64,000 nt of DNA, taken from NCBI RefSeq assembly GCF_018140925.1, contig NZ_CP073315.1, positions 2,294,001 to 2,358,000 of the forward strand, written 5' to 3'. Below the pieces are notes generated by a model. It ran no database searches and had not been told where the DNA came from. It worked only from the letters and a program-made list of their open reading frames with translations. The DNA is from Psychrobacillus sp. INOP01 (GTDB taxonomy: Bacteria; Bacillota; Bacilli; Bacillales_A; Planococcaceae). Position 1 is the first letter of the stretch; each line of letters opens with the position of its first letter. The position numbers and the translations under genes are program-made. Below are positions 41,256 to 49,868 of the stretch, in pieces.

Positions 41256-41666
41256 CTATTTTTGCCAAGGCGGATTGAAAGATACATAAGTCCCTGCTAT
41301 AAAATCATGAATTGCTCGTTTATCTTCGCGAATCCCCACCATAAAGGCACTAACAATAACGCCAATCCCTAAGGTTAACGCATAAATAAGGCCAGCAATA
41401 AAATGTCGTTTAATCATGGTCCAAAAACTGACGTCAGTATCATCTAATTTCACGATGCGAATACCAAGAATTTTCTTTCCTAAAGTGTATCCTACCCATA
41501 ATGTAGGGAGTAATATGAAATATAGATACGACCCTAAAGTAGTAAACCATGTATCACTGTCTCCAAAAATAAGGTAACTAATAATAGCTAGCGGTATACC
41601 AATAATAATGCCATCTAAAAGACTGGCACCAAATCTAATCCAAAAACCAGCTGGATTCAAATTCAA
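41256..41666 (-). CDS. RDD family membrane protein
   Basis: This is a 136-aa protein of the RDD family. It opens PAGFWIRFGASLLDGIIIGI, in which R and D are the family landmarks, and has three spans, with LGKKILGIRIV after the second. Its function is unknown; some RDD proteins are Na+(Li+,K+)/H+ antiporters. The start is TTG at 41666, close to GAAAGGAG; a TTG two codons later has better spacing. It lies 18 bp after pepF in the same direction. Confidence 0.86.
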   Translation of the reverse strand: MNLNPAGFWIRFGASLLDGIIIGIPLAIISYLIFGDSDTWFTTLGSYLYFILLPTLWVGYTLGKKILGIRIVKLDDTDVSFWTMIKRHFIAGLIYALTLGIGVIVSAFMVGIREDKRAIHDFIAGTYVSFNPPWQK

Positions 41667-41684
41667 TTAACTCCTTTCAATAAC

Positions 41685-43382
41685 CTAAAGTGCTGAGTCA
41701 TCCACACTATTTAAATATTCCTCAATCGAACCAATAACAGATTCCACACAACCATCCTCAAATGGAGAGATCAAATTTGCTTCTGCTACTAATTTAGTGA
41801 AAGACTTCGATCCACCAAGTTGGCAAAGATGTAAATAATCCTTCCAAGCAGCTTCATGATCCTCTCTTGAGCGTTTCCAAAATTGGAACGCACAAATTTG
41901 AGCAAGTGTGTAGTCGATATAATAGAAAGGGCTAGCATAAATATGTGCTTGGCGTTGCCAGAACCCACCAGCCTCGTAATAACTATTTCCATCATAATTG
42001 CGATGAGGTAAATAAATTTCCTCGATTTTCTTCCAAGCAGCCTTACGTTCAGCAGGAGACATTTCAGGATTTTCATAGACAACATGCTGGAATTCGTCCA
42101 CTGCGACTCCGTATGGTAGGAACAGAAGTCCGCTACTTAAGTGGGCAAACTTATATTTGTAGGTTTGATCCTTAAAGAACAATTCCATCCAAGGCCACGT
42201 AAAGAATTCCATACTCATCGAATGAATCTCACAAGACTCAAAAGTTGGCCAAACATACTCTGGGATACCTATGTTACGACTTGTATACACCTGGAAAGCG
42301 TGACCTGCTTCATGCGTAAGTACGTCAATATCACCAGACGTTCCATTGAAATTAGAGAAAATGTATGGAGATTCGTAATTATCGATAAATGTACAGTAAC
42401 CACCAGCCTCTTTCCCTTTTTTCGCAACTAAATCCATCAAATCACGATCAATCATAAACTGGAAGAACTCAGCGGTTTCAGGAGAAAGCTCCTCGTACAT
42501 TTTCTTCCCATTTTCCACAATCCACTCTGGAGAACCTTGTGGGGTTGCATTTCCACTAAGGAAGTTAAAGGGCTCATCATAATATTTTAAACTGTCTACC
42601 CCAATACGTTTTGCCTGGCGTTCATAAAGCTTTGTTGCAACAGGAACAATGAAATCACGAACTTGATCACGGAATTTTTTTACCATTTCCGCATTGTAAT
42701 CGATACGGTTCATACGAATATAACCGAGCTCTACAAAGTTTTTGTAACCAAGGGTAGTTGCAATTTCATGACGGACTTTTACAAGCTGATCATAAAGGTC
42801 ATCAAAATTTGCTTCGTTTTCATGGAAAAATCCACTACTAGTCTCTCTAGCCTTTTTACGTGTATCACGATCTGTTGATTCAGTATATGGACCGAGTTGT
42901 GCAAGTGTTAATGTCTCTCCATTAAAATCAACCTGAGCAGACGCAACCAGCTTCGAGTAGTCGGAAGAAAGTTTATTTTCTTTTTGCATAAGGGAAATAA
43001 TTTCCGGAGAGAAAGCCTTGATTTGGTAATCTGCCAAGTCAAAAAGCTGATTGCCCCATTTATCTTCCAGTTCATCTCGGAACGGTGATTCAACCAGCGC
43101 TTTGTAATATTCAGTAATCATTTCTTCTATTTCAGGGTTGGTCTCATCAAAATAATCACGCTCTTTTTGATAGTACTCATCATTAGTATCGATAGATGCA
43201 CGAATATAAACTAAGTTTGCGTTTGTAGAGTAGTCATTGCGGAATGAATTGATATCCTCAATAGCTTTACTCTGTTCTTCCATTGATGATGCTTCCTTAA
43301 ATTTTGTTAATAACCCTTGAAATGTAGCTTTGTATTGCTCTAAATTTGGACGTTTGTATTCATAGTCCTTAAATGTAACCAT
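41685..43382 (-). CDS. M3 family oligoendopeptidase (PepF-like)
   Basis: This is a zinc metallopeptidase of 565 aa that cleaves oligopeptides in the cytosol. The zinc motif is HEAGH in DVLTHEAGHAFQVYTS, with the third ligand Glu in FESCEIHSMSMEF, typical of M3. Its length fits the shorter Bacillales M3 oligoendopeptidases. GAGAGGGGA precedes the ATG. It heads a leftward unit with the RDD gene. Confidence 0.93.
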   Translation of the reverse strand: MVTFKDYEYKRPNLEQYKATFQGLLTKFKEASSMEEQSKAIEDINSFRNDYSTNANLVYIRASIDTNDEYYQKERDYFDETNPEIEEMITEYYKALVESPFRDELEDKWGNQLFDLADYQIKAFSPEIISLMQKENKLSSDYSKLVASAQVDFNGETLTLAQLGPYTESTDRDTRKKARETSSGFFHENEANFDDLYDQLVKVRHEIATTLGYKNFVELGYIRMNRIDYNAEMVKKFRDQVRDFIVPVATKLYERQAKRIGVDSLKYYDEPFNFLSGNATPQGSPEWIVENGKKMYEELSPETAEFFQFMIDRDLMDLVAKKGKEAGGYCTFIDNYESPYIFSNFNGTSGDIDVLTHEAGHAFQVYTSRNIGIPEYVWPTFESCEIHSMSMEFFTWPWMELFFKDQTYKYKFAHLSSGLLFLPYGVAVDEFQHVVYENPEMSPAERKAAWKKIEEIYLPHRNYDGNSYYEAGGFWQRQAHIYASPFYYIDYTLAQICAFQFWKRSREDHEAAWKDYLHLCQLGGSKSFTKLVAEANLISPFEDGCVESVIGSIEEYLNSVDDSAL

Positions 43383-43483
43383 TGGAATTCCCCTCTCTAT
43401 CGTTTCGCTTTACGAAACGTCTTATTCATATTGTTTATTATTTTCAGATAAATTGCAACCACATTTTTACAGGTTGATAAAAA

Positions 43484-43508
43484 ACAAACGTTATTATATA
43501 ATGTTTGT
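43484..43508. promoter_or_regulatory. ACAAACGTTAT dyad upstream of the DUF2087 gene
   Basis: Arms ACAAACGTTAT and ATAATGTTTGT form an 11-3-11 inverted repeat with one mismatch. A further AAACAAA half-site lies at about 43517-43523. It is a candidate autoregulatory operator between pepF and the DUF2087 gene. Confidence 0.45.
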
Positions 43509-43541
43509 AAATTAATAAACAAAGATTGGTTGTGTTTGTAT

Positions 43542-44297
43542 ATGGAAATATCGGAACTATTGTGGAATGCATCTTCAGAACAGTTAAAGAATGGTTATAT
43601 CGAAGAGAAAGAAATGTATGTGTGCCTTTTGTGCGGCAGTAAGGTAGAAAAAGGATTCATTTATCCAAAGAATAATATGTTATATGAAGCAGAAAAATTC
43701 ATGAGGCTACATATTGAAACGGAGCATGAATCTGTTTTTCATTATCTAATAGGGTTAAATAAAAAGCTTACTGGGTTAACTGATCATCAAAATAGCCTAT
43801 TACGTCTATTTTATGAGGGTAGAAGTGATGCAGAAATACAGAAAGAACTAGAAATTGGAAGCTCCTCAACGATTCGTAATCATCGATTCGTGTTAAAAGA
43901 AAAGGAGCGACAAGCAAAAGTATTTCTAGCGATGATGGAATTGTTAAAGGAAAAAGACGACCATGCCCCAACATTTCTTCCTCTGCATAAAACAGCAACG
44001 ATGGTGGATGATCGGTATAACATCACGCAAGAGGAGCAGGAAGATGTAGAAAAGAAATTTTTTCCAGATGGAATAGATGGTCCTCTTATGAAGTTTCCGA
44101 AGAAAGAAAAGCAAAAGCTAGCAACTTTACGAGTACTTATTAGAAGATTTGAGAAGGAAAAAACCTATACAGAAAAAGAAATAAATTACATCTTAGAAAA
44201 AGCCTACGCTGACTTCGTAACATTAAGACGTTACTTAATAGAATATGGGTTTTTAGACAGAAAAGACGATGGCAGTGCATATTGGGTGAAAAACTAA
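43542..44297 (+). CDS. DUF2087 domain transcriptional regulator
   Basis: This is a 251-aa cytosolic protein. An N-terminal zinc-ribbon-like part has CLLCG (about 24-28) and HIETEHESVFHYL. A LuxR/sigma-like HTH follows (LTDHQNSLLRLFYEGRSDAE, IQKELEIGSSSTIRNHRFVLK). The C terminus is a DUF2087 domain (GPLMKFPKKEKQKLATLRVL, DFVTLRRYLIEYGFLDR, ending AYWVKN). DUF2087 is usually found with HTH modules and in some ArsR-like regulators. The ATG at 43542 has no strong ribosome site. The GIY-YIG-like gene follows after 20 bp. Confidence 0.83.
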   Translation: MEISELLWNASSEQLKNGYIEEKEMYVCLLCGSKVEKGFIYPKNNMLYEAEKFMRLHIETEHESVFHYLIGLNKKLTGLTDHQNSLLRLFYEGRSDAEIQKELEIGSSSTIRNHRFVLKEKERQAKVFLAMMELLKEKDDHAPTFLPLHKTATMVDDRYNITQEEQEDVEKKFFPDGIDGPLMKFPKKEKQKLATLRVLIRRFEKEKTYTEKEINYILEKAYADFVTLRRYLIEYGFLDRKDDGSAYWVKN

Positions 44298-44317
44298 ACT
44301 AGAAGGATGGAATATAA

Positions 44318-44662
44318 ATGGATCGCAAGAAAGAGCTAAAACAAGAATATAAAGAAATAAAAGTAGAGGGTGGAATTTACGTTATCACAAACAAACAAAA
44401 TGGTAAAAAGTTAGTGGCATCGACACCTAATTTTAAAACATTAAATGGGGTTAAGTTCACTTTAGTAAACGGGCTACATACCAATAAAGAACTCCAAAAT
44501 GAATGGAAACAATATGGTAAGGATAATTTTGATATTGAGCATGTCGAGGTATTAAAAAAAGAAGAAGATAAAAACCGAGTGGATAAAAAAGAACTAGAAA
44601 AGTTACTGGAGAAATGGTTAGATAAGCTACAGCCCTATGGTGAAAAAGGATATCATTCCTAA
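44318..44662 (+). CDS. degenerate GIY-YIG family protein
   Basis: This is a 114-aa protein with the GIY-YIG fold pattern: GIYVITNKQNGK at about 19-30, then ASTPNFKTLNG and ELQNEWKQYGKDNFDIEHVEVL. The GIY half is present, but the YIG half is LVA (KKLVAS), and the catalytic Arg expected after it is not evident. It is probably catalytically inactive, or binds nucleic acid. AGAAGGATGG precedes the ATG. It is co-transcribed with the DUF2087 regulator. Confidence 0.8.
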   Translation: MDRKKELKQEYKEIKVEGGIYVITNKQNGKKLVASTPNFKTLNGVKFTLVNGLHTNKELQNEWKQYGKDNFDIEHVEVLKKEEDKNRVDKKELEKLLEKWLDKLQPYGEKGYHS

Positions 44663-44665
44663 TAA

Positions 44666-44702
44666 ATAAAAAAGCTTTCCTTAAGATGAAAGCCTTTTTA
44701 AA
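44666..44702 (+). terminator. terminator after the GIY-YIG-like gene
   Basis: AAAAAAGCTTTC pairs with GAAAGCCTTTTT around CTTAAGAT. It begins four bases after the stop codon. Confidence 0.85.
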
Positions 44703-44757
44703 AGAATTGATAATACAGGTGATATTAGAGAAAATAGTTAGTGTGTACCCAATAAAA

Positions 44758-45020
44758 AAGCGAAATAGCGAACGAAATTGTATCTTCGAGAGCTTCCTTT
44801 ATGAATAGGAAAGTAGCTATTCTCTAGTTAGCAAACAATGTAATAGCCTGTTTCCGAAAGCTTTTGAAGGACGACGGACAGATAAATGCCATAAGATTAT
44901 CGAAAAAAGAGCTGCTGGTTGTGACGGACGTCATAACTAGCAGCTCTTTTATAAAATTCACACGGTAATAGTATAGCAACAAGGCTGTCCTAAGTACTTC
45001 GAAAAAGATTAGCAATAGTT
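44758..45020 (+). repeat. dispersed structured repeat, family A copy 2
   Basis: This is the second copy of the 6306-6565 element, in the same orientation and again between converging genes. The central 18-bp stem (44908-44925 with 44930-44947) has a different distal half (AGAGCTGCT with AGCAGCTCT instead of AGTGATATT with AATATCACT). Pairing is fully maintained, with two G-U pairs. ATTATCG/CGGTAAT and GGACAG/CTGTCC stems are also kept. Confidence 0.85.
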
Positions 45021-45040
45021 TTTTTAAAAATATTCATCAA

Positions 45041-45637
45041 TCATTTTCCTAATATATATGCTTTTAACAGCGCAGCTCGTTCCCGTAAACGAACCTTGAG
45101 TTCGACAACTTTTGGCGTTTTAGCAGCCACAACATCTGACTCCCAATCGAGCTTGCCTGCTAGTATTTTGGCACGTTGCAAATGATAATCGCTTGTAATA
45201 ATCGTTACGGAGTTAATATCACTTGGCAATATTTCTTGTGAAAATAAAAGATTTTCATACGTAGAAGTCGCTTTGTCTTCTAAGAGGAGCCGCTCTTCAT
45301 CTATTCCGTTCTCCAATAGAAAATCTCTCATCACGACAGCTTCTTCGATATCTTCGTCAGGACCTTGTCCGCCTGAGAGTACTAATTTTACATGGGTATA
45401 TTTTTGGGCATAGGCAAGAGCAGCATCTAATCTATACTGTAAAGAGAGGGAAGGGATATTCCCCTTTTTCACTTTGGCGCCAAGCACAATGGCATACTCA
45501 TTAGTCCCATCAGCTTTTGGGTCTAGACCATCCTCGAGCCACTTACTCGTGAGTAACCAAATCCCAATCCCACAAGAAACAACAACTATTAATGGGATAA
45601 GCACTAACCACCTAAATTTATTCTTCATGATATTCAC
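45041..45637 (-). CDS. YdcF/SanA-like DUF218 protein
   Basis: This is a 198-aa protein with one N-terminal span (about 10-30) and an outward DUF218 domain. The blocks are YAIVLGAKVKKGNIPSLSLQ, LVLSGGQGPDEDIEEAVVM, LEDKATSTYENLLFS and VTIITSDYHLQRAKILA. This family is linked to cell-envelope functions (SanA, ElyC, YdcF), and the activity is unknown. The start is GTG, or the ATG three codons later; neither has a strong ribosome site. It begins five bases after the plsY-like stop, so coupling is likely. Confidence 0.88.
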   Translation of the reverse strand: MNIMKNKFRWLVLIPLIVVVSCGIGIWLLTSKWLEDGLDPKADGTNEYAIVLGAKVKKGNIPSLSLQYRLDAALAYAQKYTHVKLVLSGGQGPDEDIEEAVVMRDFLLENGIDEERLLLEDKATSTYENLLFSQEILPSDINSVTIITSDYHLQRAKILAGKLDWESDVVAAKTPKVVELKVRLRERAALLKAYILGK

Positions 45638-45642
45638 TCATT

Positions 45643-46284
45643 TCATACAGACGGCTTCTTCTTACTTAAAAAAGTGGAGATTTTCATCTCTTCCTTTCGC
45701 ATTAAACGACGGAAATTCTCGATATGTAAAACAACTGCCATCAAAAATAGAAATCCGGCAATAGCCATTGGTCCAATTCCTTCTGCAAACCAAATAGATG
45801 CACCGATAAAGACAAAGTAAAAAACAAAAACACCAATTAATAAATAATCCGTTAAAAATGTAGTTCCGATTAATAATATAAGTCCGATTAAGCCAAGTGG
45901 CCAGCTAAGAGCTAGTAGCACTCCGATAAGGGTGGCAGTGCCTTTTCCACCTTTAAATTTAGTGTAAAGCGGAAAGTTATGCCCGAGTATTACAGCAGCA
46001 CCTGCACTATATAGCAGTACGTCCTGTTCAACTAACGAAAGGTCAGCGTACTCTAACACCCAGAAACGCGTCCCAATTACGACTATTACTCCTTTTAAAA
46101 TATCAATAATTGCAACTAAAACACCATATTTTGCACCTAGAACAATAGCGGCATTTGAAGCGCCAGAGTTCTTTAAACCTTCTTTTTTAATATTTACTCC
46201 ACTTAGATATTGCGCTAATTTAGAACCATGAATAGATCCAACCAGATAACTAATAACGAGGATACTAATCATTGAAACGACCAT
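45643..46284 (-). CDS. plsY: glycerol-3-phosphate acyltransferase PlsY-type
   Basis: This is a membrane acyltransferase of 213 aa using acyl-phosphate to acylate glycerol-3-phosphate. The spans and motifs fit PlsY: YLVGSIHGSKLAQYLSGVNI, motif 2-like GHNFPLYTKFKGGKGTATLI. Motif 1 differs from the usual GSGNxGATN: here it is KKEGLKNSGASNAAIVLG, so it may be a paralogue. GGGAGGTG six bases before the ATG at 46284 sets the start. It is co-transcribed with the YdcF-like gene. Confidence 0.88.
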   Translation of the reverse strand: MVVSMISILVISYLVGSIHGSKLAQYLSGVNIKKEGLKNSGASNAAIVLGAKYGVLVAIIDILKGVIVVIGTRFWVLEYADLSLVEQDVLLYSAGAAVILGHNFPLYTKFKGGKGTATLIGVLLALSWPLGLIGLILLIGTTFLTDYLLIGVFVFYFVFIGASIWFAEGIGPMAIAGFLFLMAVVLHIENFRRLMRKEEMKISTFLSKKKPSV

Positions 46285-46480
46285 TTTTTCACCTCCCACT
46301 AACTTCAATATATTTAACGAACGAAGAGATAAGAAGTTTCAGAATTTTAAAGTAGAAGTGGACTTTGTATTATTAAAATTGAAACTTATGATCATGAAAA
46401 GCGTATTAAAATTACTGCATCCGATTTTTTTATTTAATCGGTATGGATACTAATGTAGTTCTAAAATGAGGAGTAACCAA

Positions 46481-47461
46481 ATGAAGCGATTAGTTGGTAT
46501 AGTAATCCTGTTTTCATTATTACTTGCAAGCTGTTCAAATGACCAAGCTAAAGATAAAGATATGGAGGATGAGAATAAACTACCGAAACTACCTTCGCAA
46601 AAAGAAGTTAGTTTTTCGCATGAAGGAAAAGATTTTAAAATAATCCCGTTTTATGAGGAAGTACTTAATTATACTGACTATGTCAATAACAACCCATCCC
46701 AGAGTAATCCAGGGGCATATGTGGAAAAAGTGTTAGAACCTCTTAAGGAAAAATCCTCTTTAGATTTACCTTTGGAGTATCCTTTTACGGCTTCTACCGA
46801 GGTGGAACAGTTTGAAAAAAATACGATTCAGCTCCTTCAAAAACAAGAGCTAATAAATGAGTTAATAAGAGAAGCACTTATTAATTCTGCAGAACATCTA
46901 CCTGGTGGAGATAAAAACGTCTATATTATGCCTGTTAGACCTGAAGATAAGTTTGTAATTGAAAAAATGAACGGAGTATCTGGAGTGACATATAACGATA
47001 AGGATATATTCATCCAGATAGACATTTCCTTTAGTGAAGATATGTTAAAGTATGTGATTGCACATGAATACCATCATGCAATAAATATACTAGCAAATGG
47101 AGAGATGGCTTTTTATAATGTTTTAGACAGGATTCTTTTTGAAGGAAAAGCAGATTCCTTTGCCCGTATTGTTTATCCTGAAGTAAGTGCTCCTTGGACA
47201 AAGCCGTTATCAGAGGAATCTACAGCAATAGTACTAGAGGAACTAAGGGAAAATGCCGATTCGACCTCAATAAAAATATATAAGGACTTCTTTAATGGGA
47301 ATTCAGCAAAAGGAATACCATTATGGTCGGATTATAAAGTAGGCTATCAAATTACTCAAAGTTATATAGAGAATAACCCAGATGCTTCAATTTCAAGATG
47401 GACAAGACTTCACTCAAAAGACCTTCTTCAGGGTAGTGAATACTATAATTTAATAAAGTAA
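46481..47461 (+). CDS. DUF2268-type putative zinc protease lipoprotein
   Basis: This is a 326-aa lipoprotein. The signal peptide ends LLLASC (lipidated Cys about 18), followed by a charged linker. The body carries HEYHH in YVIAHEYHHAIN (about 195), a gluzincin-like zinc motif, and a downstream Glu in DRILFEGKADSFAR, as in DUF2268 predicted proteases. It would be anchored outside the membrane. The ATG at 46481 is six bases after GAGGAG; the open frame starts five codons earlier. The substrate is unknown. Confidence 0.85.
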   Translation: MKRLVGIVILFSLLLASCSNDQAKDKDMEDENKLPKLPSQKEVSFSHEGKDFKIIPFYEEVLNYTDYVNNNPSQSNPGAYVEKVLEPLKEKSSLDLPLEYPFTASTEVEQFEKNTIQLLQKQELINELIREALINSAEHLPGGDKNVYIMPVRPEDKFVIEKMNGVSGVTYNDKDIFIQIDISFSEDMLKYVIAHEYHHAINILANGEMAFYNVLDRILFEGKADSFARIVYPEVSAPWTKPLSEESTAIVLEELRENADSTSIKIYKDFFNGNSAKGIPLWSDYKVGYQITQSYIENNPDASISRWTRLHSKDLLQGSEYYNLIK

Positions 47462-47515
47462 AAATAATTTAATACGAAAGTGTCTGTTTATTCGGCGACT
47501 AAAGGAGAGAAAAAC

Positions 47516-48091
47516 ATGAATGTAGAAATAATTTTTGGTGATTTCCCAGTATTAGAATCTGCTAATCTAGTATTAAGAAAAATCGAAGATGTACACTTAA
47601 AGGAAGTATATACAATCTACGATAACGAAAATGTATTTGAATATTGTGGAATCATTCCAAAGCATAATATACAAACGGTAAGTAAGATGATTGGACATTT
47701 TGATAGGGACTACCATAAAAAAAGTAGAGTTAAGTGGGGCATCTTTCAGAAGTATCAAAGTAGTAAATTGGTGGGCATTATAGAAGCTATGGATTTCAAC
47801 CAAAAAGTGAACACTTTATCTATTGGCTACTTTTTGGCAGAGGATAGTTGGGATAAGGGAATTGCAACTGAATCCGTTGGTATACTAGTAAAGTTTCTAT
47901 TTGAAGAAGTTAACGTAAACAGAATTCAAGCAGATGTTATGCTTGCAAACGAGGCTTCAAAGAAAGTCCTATTAAAAAACGGTTTTATGAAAGAAGGATT
48001 ATTAAGACAAGCCTCTTTATGGTCTGGTAAAGGAGTAATCGATTTAGAAATATACGGCATCCTTAAAGAAGACTACTCGCGTAGTCTATAG
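47516..48091 (+). CDS. GNAT N-acetyltransferase (RimJ/RimL type)
   Basis: This is a 191-aa acetyltransferase of the Acetyltransf_3 group. Motifs include LRKIEDVHLKEVYTIYDNE, the beta-bulge region LSIGYFLAEDSWDKGIATES (acetyl-CoA binding) and ANEASKKVLLKNGFMKEGLLR, typical of RimJ/L. It may act on a ribosomal protein N terminus or a small molecule. AAAGGAGAG before the ATG at 47516 sets the start. Confidence 0.9.
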   Translation: MNVEIIFGDFPVLESANLVLRKIEDVHLKEVYTIYDNENVFEYCGIIPKHNIQTVSKMIGHFDRDYHKKSRVKWGIFQKYQSSKLVGIIEAMDFNQKVNTLSIGYFLAEDSWDKGIATESVGILVKFLFEEVNVNRIQADVMLANEASKKVLLKNGFMKEGLLRQASLWSGKGVIDLEIYGILKEDYSRSL

Positions 48092-48130
48092 TGTCAGGTT
48101 TTAATACAATTCTGAATTAGATAAGAACCT

Positions 48131-48172
48131 AAAAAAAAGCCTCAATACCATTTACATGGATATTGAGACTCT
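48131..48172 (-). terminator. terminator of the decarboxylase-chemoreceptor operon
   Basis: On the minus strand CTCAATATCC pairs with GGTATTGAG around ATGTAAAT and is followed by GCTTTTTTTTAGG. It lies just after the chemoreceptor stop. Confidence 0.85.
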
Positions 48173-48176
48173 ATCA

Positions 48177-49868
48177 TCATAAATCAAATCTATTAACAGC
48201 ATTACGTAATTGTTCCGCCATACCAGCCAAGGTATTAGAGGAATTTGTAATCTCTTCCATACTGGCTGCTTGTTCTTCAGAAGCTGCCGCCACATTCTGG
48301 ATATTCCCGGATGCTTGTACAGAAATAGCACTTACTTGTTCCATGGAACCAGCAATATTACGTACACCATTGTTCATTCCTTCAACTACGCTGTTGACAT
48401 CATTCATTTGTTTAGTTAACTCATTCACAGCTATATAAATATCTTTAAAGGCATTACCCGCCTCATCAAATGTAGTAACGCTATCTCTTAAATTATCATA
48501 GCTTATTGCCATCGATTTAACTGCATGAGAAGATTCTGCTTTAATCGTATCAATGCGTGTACTAATATTATTGGCAGCTTCACGCGATTGATCTGCTAAT
48601 TTTCGTACTTCTTCTGCAACAACGGCAAATCCTTTGCCATGCTCTCCTGCACGCGCTGCTTCAATAGAAGCGTTTAAAGCAAGTAGGTTTGTTTGATCTG
48701 TTATTTCTGTAATTAATGAAACAATATCCCCAATTTCTTGCGTATAATCGCTTAAACGTTTTACAACATCTGAAGTAGCATGAATAGCATCGGATGTGGT
48801 ATCCATTTTTTGAACTGCCATATGGATGGTATCATTACCTTTTGAGGCGATTTCAGATGCATTCAAAGCTTTGCCAGACACGCTATTAACCTCTAATGCC
48901 ACTTTATTCATTGCTTCTGAAATAGTAGAAACATTTTTCTCCACTTCTTCTATAGCCTCTGTTTGTTTTTCTGAACCAATCGAAACTTCTTGCATGGAGG
49001 AAGTAATTTGCTGAATTGACGCGCTTGTTTCTTCAGAGCTCGCTGATAACTCCTCTGACGTTGCTGCTACTTGCTCAGCATTTTCTCCAATATGAGTAAT
49101 TAAGGAACGTAAATCATCAGTCATATTATGAATACCGTGAGATAACTGAGCAATTTCATCACTTCCTTTAATATGCAAACGCTCTACCGCTAGATTTCCT
49201 TTTGCTACTTCTTCTACGAAAATCGAAACAGCTTTAATCGGATTTATAATACGTTTACTTATGAAGTAAGCGATTAGCGTACCTAATGCAACAAAGATTA
49301 AGGTAATGATTATTGATAACCAAATAATTTGGGTTTGTAATTTAGATATAAATGATGCATCCATATCTAAACCAAGAATAATATCTGTTTTCTGGAATGG
49401 TACGAAAATAGATTTATGAATTCCATACTCATCTGTATAGATATCGCTAATTTTCACTTGCCCTTGGTCAATTGCTTCATTCATTTTTTCATCAAACGTA
49501 TATGCAGCATTACGATCATCCGTATCGCTCAATGCGACGATATGCTCTTTTCCATCTGAACGGGAAAGCACATAAACATTTTCCACATTGTGTTTTGTTT
49601 TAGAATCATTTAATTTATTCAGCAATGTACTGTATTGTTCATCATTATTACTATCTGCAGCGACTACAAGATCAGAATCCAGCTCTTCAAGAACATCATC
49701 CGATACCAATTGTAGTGTATTTTCAAATTGATCGATAACATAATTATCTATAATTATTTTAGTGGAGGTAAATAATATTACACTAAAGATAATCGAAAAT
49801 AAGGCAATTGGGATGATAAAACTTAAAATATATTTATATAACATAGAACTCTTTAATTTATTTAACAA
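48177..49868 (-). CDS. methyl-accepting chemotaxis protein
   Basis: This is a transmembrane chemoreceptor of 563 aa. Span 1 is at about 12-34. An extracellular cache-like sensor follows (about 35-185, with [20 protein letters not shown] and [15 protein letters not shown]). Span 2 is at about 187-210, then HAMP. The long cytoplasmic coiled coil has the hairpin [21 protein letters not shown] in two halves, plus [18 protein letters not shown]. The TTG start lies inside the last codons of the decarboxylase gene (11-bp overlap), with GGAGG nine bases upstream. An ATG at 49844 is an alternative. The ligand is unknown but may be the decarboxylase substrate or product. Confidence 0.9.
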   Translation of the reverse strand: MLNKLKSSMLYKYILSFIIPIALFSIIFSVILFTSTKIIIDNYVIDQFENTLQLVSDDVLEELDSDLVVAADSNNDEQYSTLLNKLNDSKTKHNVENVYVLSRSDGKEHIVALSDTDDRNAAYTFDEKMNEAIDQGQVKISDIYTDEYGIHKSIFVPFQKTDIILGLDMDASFISKLQTQIIWLSIIITLIFVALGTLIAYFISKRIINPIKAVSIFVEEVAKGNLAVERLHIKGSDEIAQLSHGIHNMTDDLRSLITHIGENAEQVAATSEELSASSEETSASIQQITSSMQEVSIGSEKQTEAIEEVEKNVSTISEAMNKVALEVNSVSGKALNASEIASKGNDTIHMAVQKMDTTSDAIHATSDVVKRLSDYTQEIGDIVSLITEITDQTNLLALNASIEAARAGEHGKGFAVVAEEVRKLADQSREAANNISTRIDTIKAESSHAVKSMAISYDNLRDSVTTFDEAGNAFKDIYIAVNELTKQMNDVNSVVEGMNNGVRNIAGSMEQVSAISVQASGNIQNVAAASEEQAASMEEITNSSNTLAGMAEQLRNAVNRFDL

